A stretch of 64,000 bases of DNA from Acanthornis magna (taxonomy: Eukaryota; Chordata; Aves; Passeriformes; Acanthizidae): positions 13,316,501 to 13,380,500 of the forward strand of contig JAWUZG010000056.1 of the NCBI GenBank assembly GCA_036785705.1, given 5' to 3'. Shown piece by piece: positions 38,726 through 50,678 of this stretch. Below the pieces are notes generated by a model. The model had not been told where the DNA came from and did not search any database. It saw nothing but the letters and a program-made list of their open reading frames with translations. Numbering within the stretch: position 1 is the first letter of the stretch; each line of letters begins with the position of its first letter. Both the position numbers and the translations under genes were made by a program.

Positions 38726-41163
38726 TGTCATGTTTTGTTATAGCTAAACTGGATCACCTCATCCTGCAGCTCTGCTTCCCCTTTTCCTCTGCAGTGCTCC
38801 TACAGCTCTCAGAGAATTTTTTTCCCCAAGATGACCTATCCTGAAAGCCAATTGTTTCCTCCCAGACCCTGCTAGATGTGCCAGAATAAATTTCCTGGAT
38901 GTTTCCCTTCCAGTGGCTGCACAAGATATGATGATTTAACCACATACTTATTAAGTCATTTGTTGCTTCTAATGCTCTATGAAACCACGTGTGAGCATTA
39001 TTATTATTATTTCCCTTATCGCTGTAAACTCAGTCGCTATTGCAAGTTCATTAGGTGTCGTTAATTGCTAACAACATATTCAGAACGTATGGTAAACGCA
39101 ATTTAATTGAGAACTAATTAACTTGTTATAGTTATCTCATTACATGCCAATTAAACTTTTCAACATTCCTTTTCAGTAGATAAAGGAACAGTTAAAATCC
39201 CAGGGACCAACTTCTGAGCTGGGGTAAGGGGGGGGCAGCTTTGCTGCCTTCATCTGTAATGCAGTTACTTTGCATCTCGCGTTTTTGTAAGATTAAGGGA
39301 AGCCAAGGGAGTTCAGGTTAATTTAGTGTGTCTCTGAAGAGGCTGAGAACTTGGGAAAAAAAAACCACCTCTGATGGTGGTTCTATGTTTCATGAGAGGA
39401 ACCAAAGGACTCGGGTCAGGAATTTCTGCGCTGCGGCTGAATCGATCTGCAGTTTTGGTGAAGCAACCTCCAGCTTTAACACATCGGCAAACCATAGGGG
39501 GGAATATTGACACACTGCACCAGATCCAGGGTCCACGCAAAGGTATCCCTGGGTGACAGGCTTTGGATTGGCATCTTTGCTCGGCATCGTTTCAGGGGGC
39601 TCTCCCCAAACAAGCTCCTGCTGATGGCACACAGGAGCGCTCATGGCAGCGAGATTGACTGTACCTGCCCCCCACCAGCTCTGTGATCAAATCACATTTG
39701 CCCAGTTTAGGTTTCTCCCCTCTCTCTGCATGAAAGTGTCAAGCAAACAAAGGAGAGGGAAGTAATGGAGGAAAAAAGCAAAGCCATGTGAGTACAAAGT
39801 GCTTCCCAAAGACACAAATCAGCAGCTGGGAAAAACTGGGAAGTATATTGCCTTTAATCTCTAAGATAAACAGGTTCAGTCATCTTAGATATTACGGTAA
39901 CATCTGTGGCTTTAAAAAAAGAAATACAAAAATCAACCTGTAGCTGAGCCATTAGGTCCACAGTGTCACTCTAATGCTGGCTTCAAACCGAAATGAAAGT
40001 CTTTGAAAGTGAGAAGATTTCAAGAGGCTCTTATTAAAGTGAGAGGTGACTATTCTGGCACTATTGAAGTGAAGGAGAAAGCCACTGATAGGATTGATGA
40101 CTAATTTCTGGTTTATTCACTGACTGAAATAACTATGTGAGAAACTTGGAAAATCTGTGAAGGGACAAGTGGGCAAGTTCAGTGTCCAGCTACAAAAGGC
40201 TTTGACCTCAGCAACTTTCCCCAGATAAAGGAGTCGCTGCTACATGGGGTGGGAAAAGAATTCCAGGAGTGCGGCTGCCCTGCCACTGGCATCTCAATGC
40301 CACACTGAGAGCCAGCTGAGAGGAATCACAGCAATTTGGGTGCAAAGCAGAGTTAGCAGGGACCAATATTTTTTATCAGGGTGCAGAATCATCCCCCTGT
40401 TGAAGGATCAGGGTGTTGGTTCCTCCACAGTGAGCAAAGCATGCTCTGCTACAGCAAGGATTTATGGAAAAGTGTCAGGCAAATGAAGCAAGAGCAGGGA
40501 GGCAGAACAAGCTGTTTGCATCCTTCAGTGAAGCAGAGGACTGCCTGTGAAGATGATCTTTAATTTAAACCACAGGGAAGAAAGGTGTTAATGCAACACC
40601 CACCTCATGCAGCTTTTCCAGTGAAGGCTGTAATACAACAAAAGCAGCTGAAGAGGCTTTTCTTGTAAAATTTTCTAACTAACTTTGTAAAGCCAGGAAG
40701 GCAAAACTCTTCTGGAGATCTTTCATGTTCTTAATTTGCTGAATCCAAACATTTACGTGCGTCTTCCATAACCACTGTTGTTTAAATAGCACTCCTGAAG
40801 TGGGAAAGGTGAGTGTGATGTAGTGTTATGGAGGCTATTAGTACCTACCAGAAGCCTCAAGAACTCTCCAGCATTTCTATCCAGGATGTGCTAAGATGGC
40901 AATACTTGCATGGTGAATGTGTTTTTACTGTGTGTTTTTATGATGTTTTCATTATATGCTTTTATTATGTGGTTATAAGCTGCTAGAATGGAAACAGGAG
41001 CTATAAAGTTTGATTGATTGTTATATTCCCATATATAAACGGAGATTATTTTTTTCCACCAGAATCTATGAATGACAGACAAGTTTGATTGAGATGCAAG
41101 TCCAAGCGTTAAGTCCACTCCTGGAGTAATCAAATCCAGCTCCTCAAATCAAGCCAATGCTGA
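38726..41163. other. Intergenic stretch, no gene seen
   Basis: No exon was recognised. The segment at about 39035-39180 is dense in TTAATT/CTAATTAA/CAATTAA cores and is listed separately. Confidence 0.6.
39035..39180. promoter_or_regulatory. Candidate conserved element with clustered homeodomain sites
   Basis: Within about 145 bp there are GTTAATTGC, TTTAATTGA, ACTAATTAAC and CCAATTAAAC, all carrying homeodomain core sequences, with no repeat structure. Such clusters are typical of developmental enhancers but can arise in AT-rich DNA. Confidence 0.25.
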
Positions 41164-41285
41164 TGGAATCATAGAATATGCTGAGCAGGGAGGAACCCAC
41201 AGGGATCATCAAAGTCCAGCTCCTGGCCCTGCACAGGGTAGTTCTGAGCCAGTGATGGTTCTGAGCCTTCCTCAAGTCGTCAGAC
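41164..41285 (-). mobile_element. CR1 LINE 3' fragment, different subfamily
   Basis: GGAATCATAGAATATGCTGAG, then GGGAGGAACCCACAGGGATCATC, TCCAGCTCCTGGCCCTGCACAGG and a weaker right part follow the reverse complement of a CR1 3' end. The TATGCTGAG and CCTGGCCCTGCACAGG blocks set it apart from the copy near 38.6 kb. Confidence 0.82.
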
Positions 41286-44200
41286 CCTCAGCTTTATGCA
41301 GCAGGAGAGGCAGCTGGGACACTTGGTGTTCTGTGTCCCCACAAATCTCCAGGAGCTCAGGCCACCATGGTTCTGAAATCCCCAAAGCTGAAGCAGAAGC
41401 TAAATTCAGAAACCAAAGAGGGTGTCGCAGGCTTTTATTTAAGATCCTGTTTCCAATGAGGTCTAATTTAGACCACAGAGTCAAAAGCTCTAAAGTGACA
41501 CTGTGTTCTCATTTTGGGCTTAATACTTCGTGATGTGCAGGATCTGATGAGTGCCACCAAACACCCTGTGCTCTCCCCACACACAGTGCAGCCTCTGCCC
41601 TGCTGCTCCAGTCCCACTGGTGACTGCACCATCCTGCTGGAAACAGGGTTCACTCCAGTGTGAAGGAGAACCTCTGAGAACCTCTATTTATGGTGGCCAC
41701 AGTGAAGGGCTTTTCCCCAGGGCTGCAGGGCCTCGGCACCAGGCAGCATCAGTGAGTGCAGAATAAACCTTTGTGCAGTCCCCTCGTGTGATCCTGTACG
41801 TTAGAAACCTTCCCATCTGCCAGGGCAGGTATTTGTCAGGCCAATGAACATTGCAACTGGTTTCAGCTGACAGAGATTCTGCTTTTTTTGTGCTGTATTG
41901 GAGGCCTATTCCCTGCAATGCTCCTTTTGTTGTTCACCTACCCCGGAGACAGCAGCTCACCGTGAAATCCCTCTCTCCAGCATCTCATCCCAGAGCCTTT
42001 TCTCTTGCAGACCTATGAGCATCCAAAATTCCCTGCAGAGGCCCTTGAAGTTGCTGGCCAGTCCAAGAGTGAGGCAAGGTGAGCTGTGTGCTGGGAGAGG
42101 AAACACCCTGGCTTTCAAGGAAGCAAACCCAAGAATCTCCTTGTAATTTATTTATAGGAAGAAGCAAGGGAAATCTTTCGTGTTCCTCCAAATAAACCTC
42201 TCCCTCTGCTTGACTCGAATCATTAAAAACCTTGCAAGGAGTGGAAGCATTTCCCCATCCTCTGTAGATTTTGTGCCTTGTACTTTTCCTTGCTAAATAT
42301 ATGCCAGCACATATCCACCACTTACTGCAGCATGCAGGCTCATGATCTTTGCATGGCTTCTTCCCCTCTAGGACTGCCATAAATAAATCACTAGGTCAGG
42401 GAGGCTGCTACATGCCTGTGGTCTCTCTCCCCCGCACTGTCTCTTTTTCTCTCTCCTTCCTCCTTCTACTTTTGTACAGAGCACTTAAACCTGTAATGGA
42501 GTGTCAGCGGCACCCCCCTCCTGCGGGTGTTCTGTGCTAGGTGTGATCTGGCAGCAGATCATTCATATTCCTCACCACAGAGGACACTAATGATCCCAGA
42601 TCAGAGCAAAAATCACATTTTGGCACAAGCTGCACTAAAGTTTTCCCTCCCAGGGAACGTGCTCACTGAGCTGACAAATCAGATTCCCAAAGAGGTGGTT
42701 TTTCGAGCGTGTGGTGCTGCACGGCCAGGATCAGATATTCAAAAATTCAATTTTGGAATCCAGAAGGGAGGTAGGGTCATGAAAATATCCTGTCCTGGCT
42801 GCTCATAATGTGATTGGGGTGTTTGCAATTCCTTAAGGGTTTTGTGGATCAATATAGGTGATTTTTCCTTGGTGTTGGCCACCAAGAGGTGAGCTCTAGC
42901 CAAGAAATTTCATTCTTCCTTCCCAGGAGGACCTAACATGGGGGTCATGCTCTCCCTGCACCTTCTGGCTACAGCTCTTCAGGGGAAATCCTTTTGCCCT
43001 ACTTTACTCCTTCAAAATTCCCTTTATTCCAAAGCCTAAGCAATTCCCTTGGCAGCTCTGCCCACCACAAAGGACATGAAGAATGAGAAATATTAGCAGA
43101 AAAGAGAAGAAAAAAAAAGCATTTATTATTGATGGGGTGCAGAACGACAGTCACTGTAGTTACAGAAATCAAGTGACTTTCTAGAGCTGAAATGAGGCTT
43201 CACATTAAAGGCCTTTTGCACAGCAGTTTTTTAGCTGTTAGCAAGAGGTGGAGAGAAGAAAAAGTTACATTCTTAATGTTACCCTTTTAGGTTTTGTCAT
43301 CTTTTCTAAATGGAACATATTGTCAGATCTCGTGTTTTCCTGGCAGAAAAGTTCTCATTTGCAAAGGACCATGTGTGCATGTGAATTTTTTTTTTTCCTT
43401 TTCTTTTTTGGTTGTTTTAATTGCTGTTGTAACCTGCACATTTTGGAAATATTTCAAGCAAAATTTTCCAAAGCACCCTAAGAAGGCCAGGAAAAAGCAA
43501 GAGAGCCTTCTTGCAGGTGTTCTCAGGTGTGCTCATCACTAAGGTGATAGATTTTTGAGTGGTTAACAGTGCTGTCTTGGATGGCCCAAAGGAGGCTTAT
43601 AAAGATTTCCCCTTCTTTATCTATTGCTGTGTTGTCATCTCCAGCCCCCTTTTTCCACTCTGACTTCTCACAGGTGGGAACAATCTGAAATCTCAAATTA
43701 TTCTTGCTGGAAACCCCCTCCCACAGCTTGCAGTGCCCATACACAGCTTGTTCCTTCATCCTACATATAAGATTGTTTATCCAAACTAGGTAGATTTTCC
43801 TCCTCAACATGGCTGGAGAGAGTAATTGGTTTTCTGTCAAGTATAGGACAAGACTAATCAAACCTGCCAGCCTGAAACAGGTCAAAACTAGAGTCAAATA
43901 TGACCTGTGCTTCGAGGGCCATGAAATGCAGAAATACCGTGCTGGAGGTGCTGCAGAAACAAACCTGAAAGAAATGCCACAGCTTAACAGCTTTAATCGG
44001 AGATAAAAGACAAAAATTCAGAACTCATTGAGGTCTCAGTTTGGCATCTGAACCCTATATCTGTTTATCAGCCACTTCAAATCCACAATTATTAGTGAGA
44101 ATTACGTTATCAGTTTGGAATTATCTCAGGGGGATGTGTTGTTAAATTCAAATTATTGCTGGCTGTGTGCAGGAAATGTGCATCTTTCATACACACCAAG

Positions 44201-47129
44201 AATGTGGACATCTTCTGAGTCACTGAAAACACGACCTTGCTGGGCTAATTATTTCTCTATGATATGGGAAAAAAGGGTGAAGCATGTGGGTTAGGGTAGA
44301 AGCAGGGAACAGGGAGGAGTTTTTCTGTTTCAGGACTATCAGCAAAAGGCTTCTTTGTTCCTCTGGTCACGGTGCAAGACAAACACCGCAAGGGTATGTT
44401 TGAAGGGAAGGCTGGGACAGCTTGGATAGTCTGGAATGCCAACCCAGGAGTGACATTTGGGCACTCACACCTCCTTGGCTGCGCAGGTCCATGGAGATGC
44501 AGCAATTTTCCACACTCTTCAAAACTGAAATATCTTTCAGTCCTTTCTCCTCCTGCCTTCTGCCCTGGGCATCACAGTGGCTTCACAGAATGAGCAAAAC
44601 ATCCCCAGGTTCACAACACCCCCCCAAAAAAGGGGCCCCCCATTCTGTGTGTGTATTTAAACACCCGTGCACACACAGCACTGCCACCCTGTGGCTTGCT
44701 AACCACAAAGGCAGGGTGCAAACTCATTTAGGGTGGGCTTTTTGCCCCTAAATGCCATTAATGCAGCACAAAAATTTAATACAAACACATACCCAGCTCT
44801 GTCTTCCCAACCTGGAGGTGCCCAGCTTGGCAGGCACACCGTGCCAGGCTGTAGGAGCGAGCCAGCTGTGCAGCTGCAGGTGGAAATATCAATTCCTTGG
44901 CATCGGGTTCAGGTAACAGGCAATTTGCAATTGTCACACATATTCTGCCTTTTCCCTTTTTTCTCACTTTTCCCTTTTTTGTGTGTCTGTGGTTAATTGC
45001 AAGGGGGAGGATGGCAGACCTTATCTCTCCTGACTAGTGGTGGCAAAACTGAAAAATTGTTTTCATTACCAGGTGGAAGGCTTTTCACATGCAAATTATC
45101 GATATCATTGTGAATGTGGCATTTTTATTAATCCAAACCGGCTTATCTGACCAAAAAGAAAAGGAAGATCATTCTTGTTTTTTATCAAACATTTTGCTCT
45201 GACAATGGCGAGTCATATTTGATGAAATATTGCATGGATCACACCATTTTTACAATTTAGGGCAGGAGAGAAAGAAATAGAAGGGACTAATGGATGGGGT
45301 GGAGTTTGGGGATTTTATCACAGATTTAGGGTTGGGGTTTTTTGGTTTTGCTCTTTTTATCTTTAAGACACTTCTCCTAAATACCACTCAAGTGATGCAA
45401 GTTCACATAAGCATTTTAACTTCTTTTCTCCAACATCAAAGAAACTGATCTGGTTTTATAGATGTATTTTTATCTCTCTATTGTGTGCACTTCCCCTTCA
45501 GACACTGGGAAAATAAGGTCACATTCCCTACTGAGTCCATCCTTTTCTATTGATTTTACTTTCTTAAAATCCTAATAGAGCTTGAAATTAATACAGTTTA
45601 ATTTTCTTCTCCCTTTCTTGTGAACCAACAAAGCTTTCTTATTGCTGCTACACCACTCTGGGTACAAAGAAGATGACAGATTTGGTCCATCCTCCTTCCA
45701 ATGGCAAAAATCCTTGAAAAGAGAGTATCAGGAGGGTTTTGGCTCTTTATCCAAGGAAGTAAAGGCTCTCCTTTCCTGTCTAGAAGATGAGGGGCGGGGA
45801 TGCTTCTTTACCCATCTCAATAGGGGATGGACCACAAAAGTTATGGACCCCTGTGATGGGGCAAAATTCAGACTCACCAACTTTAGGACAGATCTAAATT
45901 CCTCTGCTTGGTCTGTATCTCAGTGCTCTCTGCTGATAAAAAAACCAACCCTATTCATATTCCCCCACCTGGGACAAACAGCCTGTCCAGCGTCTGGGAG
46001 CTCCTCTGGGTGCCAGGTGAATGCATTCAGTAATGCATCTAGCCACTTTCAGGATCAAGCTGGAAAACATTTACCCAAGGGCAGACGAAGCCAGGTGAGG
46101 AGAGTGGTGGCTCTGGAAGCTGCTGGGTCATTACCAGCATCCTCCATCCATGAGCAGAGCTGCTAGGCTGGTGCTCTCCAATCCCTTGCTCAGCACGGAC
46201 AGCAGCAAGAGCATTCAGGAGAAGATAAAGGGCATCAAACCTACTGAATCAGCATCCTTCCCTCCTGCCAGTGAACCTACTGGGGAGGAAAAGATACTCC
46301 ATGCCCCTGGGAGTCACCTCTGTTTCGCGGGAGGGTTTGGCTGTGGAAAGCAGCGAGAGGCAGGTTGGGTGTCAGTAGGGAGGCAATGGAACATGACAAC
46401 CCTGGGTAACGCAGGCTCCTGCTCCCGTGCCCGTTCGTCACATCACAGCAGTGCTCAGCTGTATAAAACGGGCTGTAAACTTTGCTCATTTTGGCTGGCA
46501 GATACGATAAAGGTTATGTGTGCTTTACAGCATTACGGATTTGATGGGGAAAGGTCTCCTGAGACCTCTCGCCGCACCAGGTCTTAGCATTTGCCACGGC
46601 GTAGCAGGGACCTCATGGGTCATCCTCCCTGCCCCTCCTTTGCCTGTTCAGGAGTCACTACCTGCCTCAATGATGCTTTCTCATGTAGATTAAAAGCATT
46701 TTAAATATGTATTATTTTTGCACTCTCTGTGTATCTGTGCCTTTCATGCCCACATCTTGAATTCATCACCTCTCTGCCAGTTGTTTGTAAATGTCCCCAG
46801 GTGTTTAACTCTTATTCTCTGAATCCTCTGAGCTATTGCTGGTGAGTGCGGCTATTAGATATTCCTAATATTTCTCAAAGGTCAAAAGAAAATGTAAAAA
46901 TGCCATTTCTTTTCTCTTCTCCTTACAAAGCAGAAAATGCAATATTGTTCTGGTGCAGTTACTTTGGCTGTTATGCTAAGATTTTATTTTTTTTAAAGTA
47001 GACCTTATTGTATTTACTGCAAATGTTCTGGATACAGAATTACTTCCTCAGATTATTAGGAACTAGAAGATATAATCAGCTTTTATTCTGTTTTAGAACA
47101 TATTACTTTACCACAACAGTCTATTTGCG
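41286..47129. other. Intergenic stretch, no gene seen
   Basis: No exon was recognised. A 174-codon open frame at 45642-46166 (+) has no known domain. Candidate regulatory blocks at about 44030-44175 and 45055-45280 are described separately or in the findings. Confidence 0.55.
45055..45280. promoter_or_regulatory. Candidate enhancer with octamer, ONECUT and SOX motifs
   Basis: A perfect octamer ATGCAAAT (45089-45096) is followed within two bases by ATCGAT (45098-45103, ONECUT/CUX type). A SOX-type ACAATGG lies at 45202-45208. The block is unrepetitive and about 5 kb upstream of the ST8SIA2 start. POU plus SOX sites would suit a neural gene, but function and conservation are unproven. Confidence 0.3.
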
Positions 47130-47285
47130 ACAGTTTTCTCTCATCTTCCTGCAACCCATCTTACAAATGAGACATAAAATTGAGGCTGTGGATGCTTATG
47201 GACCCAATCCTGCAACATTTATGCACCTGTTTAAGCTGAATCATGTAAAGATTCATGGTGAATTGAATGTGCAGGATGACTAACA
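47130..47285. repeat. Ancient amniote interspersed repeat relic
   Basis: GGACCCAATCCTGCAACATTTATGCACC followed by TGTTTAAGC resembles the widespread reptile/bird old repeat containing CAATCCTGCAAACACTTATGCAC (L3/CR1-type). Orientation and full extent are uncertain. Confidence 0.4.
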
Positions 47286-49689
47286 CTTGAGGAACTATGG
47301 CAATTCTTGCAAAGCAGTCTGCAGTTCTTCAGGATAATGAGCAATGCATGAAACTGGTGCATTATCAGAGTGCATTATCTGCTCCTCCCCCAAATCTGGC
47401 CAGGATGCTGTAAAGGATGGACTTGGAGTGAATGCAGAGTAAACTGTCCTCTCCGTAGTCAGTCTTATTATATTAATTTCCTTTTATCACTGCAGTAAGA
47501 CTCCTGACTGTGCAGAACTTAGCCCTCAGCAGTGCAACAAGATCTCGAGGTTTTCGTCGCAGAGTCACACTTGGTGGTGTTATACAGCCTCATTAATTGA
47601 TTACAAAATAATTCAGCAAGCTGCACTGTTCCTGCATCTTCTATCCAGCTTGCTGCCTCCTCACCTCAAACCAGCTGCACTTCAAGGTCCTGGTCACCGT
47701 GCCCGAAGCCCAATCAGCTCAAGAACGACCTTTTCTTTGACCTACATCTTTCAGAGGAATAAAGCAACAGATGACACCAAGTAGAGGATTCATAGAGCTC
47801 TTTGTGTGAGCCCCTAGCAATGAAACTCTCCAGTGAAGGGCATCAAGCTTAACTCTCAGCTCACCCTGCAAGGAGGATTTTTTTTTTCAATTTCAGTCAA
47901 GAGCAGCATTTCCATTGACTTACACAGGAGCAGAGTCAAATCCCAGCATGTCTTTTAAGACAAGCTACTCCTCAGTAGAAGAAGCATCTCAGCAGATAGG
48001 ATGTCCCTGTCCCTGAGAGTCCTTGTCCAGGCAAACCAACTCCCACCACACACTGAACGATCCCCCCACTTATTGCTCAGCCTCCATCGAGATCTCTGTT
48101 CTTGCACATCGCCACTGTGATTGGCAACTGAAACACAAAGATCAGACAAAAGAGGCTGAAACACCACCTGGGATGGAGCTGAAAAAGAGGCAGGAGCAGA
48201 TATCTCCATCTGTATTCTCGAGGATGTGTACGAGGAGAAGCCAGCTGCGGTGTGGTGCTCCCGAATCACAGGGGACTGGTGCTCTGCCCCGCTGCATCTC
48301 GGGAAACCCCAATGTCAGTCCCTGCACCAGCAAGGTCACCTCAAAGCCTGTTTCCTCATCCTCAGGCCAGTCACACGGCTGTGAAACTCCAGAACAGGGT
48401 GGGCAAAAGGAGTCCAAGATGAATAAAACAGAAGGAAAATGAGGCTTTTCTCAGATTTACACAGAAGGTAAATTACGGGGCTACTTACGCCACCTAAAAT
48501 CACTTCCTCCCCAGGGTCCTGAATATGCTCTATTATGAAAGCTGTATACTGGAGTGTAAATTTGCCATATATACTACAGTATAATTGCAGCAGACTCACC
48601 TGTGTTGTATTTTTAACCTATAAACGTAATGGTGATTTGTTTGCCTCCTCTTTCTACAAGAGTTTCAGAATCCCCAGGAAAACACATCGGCCATAACATG
48701 CTCCTTCCACCATTTAATCCAGATAAAGAGAAGAGTCCTGTGCTGAGTGTGCCTTCCCATACACAATGCTGGTGTTAGGCATCCCTGTACATATGGACAG
48801 GTTTATCCTGGTGCAAGGCACCTCGGCAGGAATCACACAACATTGACAGTATATCACACTGTACTTCTGAATTGATGCAAAAAGCCGTGCACAGAAGGGA
48901 AAATGGCAGCTTTCCAAGTGGCCCCAGTTAATAGCTCTGTTTTGCTTAATGGTGCCTCCCATTCAGACTAAAGATGCTGTTTTAAATATGTAAGCAATTA
49001 GTATCTCTCGCTCTCAACACATCTGTGCTGCTTCTCTCTGCTGCATTATAAATCCATCGCGCCCTTCTCCAGCTCGGCAGTGCATATATCACCAGATATT
49101 CTGATTTTCAGCAACTTTCTGGTCTGAAAGAGTTGTGCTTGGGTTTGGTGATGCTCTGCCAGGCTGGCCTTGCCTAAACCCTGACACAGCCAGCCCCTCT
49201 CCTCCAGGTCTGTCACTGGACTAACAGATAACAGGGATATAGGGAAGCATCTCTTGGTGAGTTTTTGGCGGTTCTTTGGTCCAGCCAGTACTTTTTTGTT
49301 TCTCCCAGCTTTCACACACTTTCTGTGTAGAAACTGCAGCTTTTTCTCTCCATAGCAAAACCCAAGGGTGCCTACAGCCTGCAGGAGGATGCTTGCAGGG
49401 GTTGCAGTGTGGCTGAGATGCAGCTAAGCCCCTCAGAAGCAGAACACCTTCCTTGCACGGTTTGTGCTTAGATAAATTCTGCCTGCTCAAACTCCAACGG
49501 GATTTTAGAGTCGTGGCAGGACCGGTGTGGTTATGACGGTCAGTATTTATAGGAGCGCAAGGGATCATTGTTGCTAAAATAGCAATTGATAGTAATAGAA
49601 CTGGGTGTGATGAGTTATTCAGATTTTTTTTTTTTTGCTGATTTTTTTTTTTTTTTAAATTTAAACGGAGTGTTTTCCTTGCCAAAAGC
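47286..49689. other. Proximal upstream region of ST8SIA2
   Basis: No exon was recognised. A short segment at about 47905-47945 (CATTTCCATTGACTTACACAGGAGCAGAGTC) resembles another part of the old repeat seen near 47.2 kb. Two T-runs at 49624-49636 and 49642-49656 mark the left edge of the CpG island. A 221-codon minus-strand frame (49221-49886) crosses these T-runs and is judged spurious. Confidence 0.55.
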
Positions 49690-49910
49690 TCTGTTATTGC
49701 CCGTCCCTCGCGAGGGAGGAGAAGGTGCAGGCGCCGCACCGCGCGCGGGAGTTCCCGCGGTCTGATTTTATCCCAGTTTTTGTCCTTTTCGGGGAGAAGC
49801 CGCCCCGCCTGCGCGGTGCCCACCCCCTCCCCGGCCAGGACCGACCCCGCCACACCGCGCGGTGGGCGCAGGGGAGGAGGCGGCACGGCGGCGAGGAGCG
49901 CAGCCGGCTA

Positions 49911-49982
49911 GCAGGGGCTGGCGGGGGCTGGCGGGGGCTCCAGGGGGCTGGCAGGGGCTCCAGGGGGCTCGCAGCTCCGGGG
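49911..49982. repeat. GC-rich G-run tandem repeat upstream of ST8SIA2
   Basis: Imperfect tandem units of roughly 10-20 bp based on GGGGGCTGGC and GGGGCTCCAG sit inside the CpG island, about 315-385 bp before the ATG. The runs of four or five G's with short spacers meet the loose pattern for a G-quadruplex on the + strand. It may lie in or just upstream of the 5' UTR. Confidence 0.7.
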
Positions 49983-50295
49983 GAGGCGGCAGCTCCCGGC
50001 CCCCCGCGCTGCCCCCCGGGCCCGGGCGCTGAGGGACGCTGAGGGACGCGCGGGCCGCGGGGCCTCCCCGCAAACTTTAGCGGCGGGAGGCGGCGGAGCC
50101 GAGCCCGCCCCGAGCGCCCCCTCCCCGCCCCGCCCGTCCCCTCCGCACCCTCCCCGCGCCGGCGGGGCGGGCCGGGGGCGCCGAGGGGCGGAGCGGCCCC
50201 GCCGGGCGGCGGCGGCGCCGAGCCGGGACGCGGCGCCGGGCTCCGCACCCCGCGGAGCGGCGCGGAGCGGCCCAGCCCGGCCCAGCCCCGGAGCC

Positions 50296-50393
50296 ATGCC
50301 GCTGCCGTGCCGGGGCTGGACGCTGGCGCTGCTCACGCTGCTCGTCGGTTTCCTCATCTTCGCCGATATCTCGGAGATCGAGGAGGAGAGCGG
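50296..50393 (+). CDS. ST8SIA2: ST8SIA2 coding exon 1 (polysialyltransferase STX, N-terminus)
   Basis: ST8SIA2 is a Golgi type II membrane enzyme that adds alpha-2,8-linked polysialic acid, chiefly to NCAM in developing brain. This exon gives 32 codons plus two bases: a tail of about 7 residues (MPLPCRG), a hydrophobic anchor at about residues 8-25, and the start of the lumenal stem. The stretch FLIFADISEIEEE matches the known STX N-terminus. The tail differs from the mammalian one, as expected for GC-rich first exons. The ATG follows GGAGCC, and it is the start expected for the family. The donor is GG|gtaaat at 50394. Read-through would meet TAA at once (50395-50397), so splicing is required. 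The exon joins exon 2 in phase 2. The catalytic domain and sialyl motifs are outside the window. The 5' UTR start cannot be fixed from sequence. Confidence 0.95.
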
Positions 50394-50623
50394 GTAAATC
50401 CCCCGTCCCCGCGCGGAGGAAGGGGCGCGGAGCGGAGCGGTGCTGGGGACCGGGGAGGAGGCAGCGGCGGCGGCGGAGGGGGCGGGCGCCCGGACAGTTT
50501 CTTTGTCTCCGGCTCTCCCGGTTTTTGCCGTGCCCAAGTGGGAAGGGAGCGCGCTGCGCTCCAGCGCAGCTCCGCGGGGCCGGTGGCAGCCCCGGGCGGG
50601 ACCGCCCCGCCGCCGGGCAGGAT

Positions 50624-50666
50624 GGGGCACGGGGCCGGGGGGGGGGCCACGCCGGGCCGGGCAGGG
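50624..50666 (+). other. Potential G-quadruplex in early intron 1
   Basis: A cluster of G-runs (GGGG, GGGG, a run of ten G's, then further GGG runs) separated by 2-7 bases lies about 230-270 bp after the exon 1 donor. It fits the four-run G-quadruplex pattern on the non-template strand. The function is inferred only from composition. Confidence 0.55.
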
Positions 50667-50678
50667 GTGCGGGAGCGG

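Noticed and set aside
45642..46166. 174-codon + strand open frame upstream of ST8SIA2
   Set aside because: Not recognised as any protein, and no CpG island or splice structure around it.
49221..49886. 221-codon minus-strand open frame at the CpG-island edge
   Set aside because: It runs through two T-tracts (read as Lys runs) and joins AT-rich and GC-rich halves, with no recognisable protein.
49908..50630. 240-codon minus-strand open frame over the ST8SIA2 promoter
   Set aside because: Its Pro/Arg/Ala/Gly-rich composition is what stop-poor CpG-island DNA gives by chance. It is antisense to exon 1 and shows no domain.
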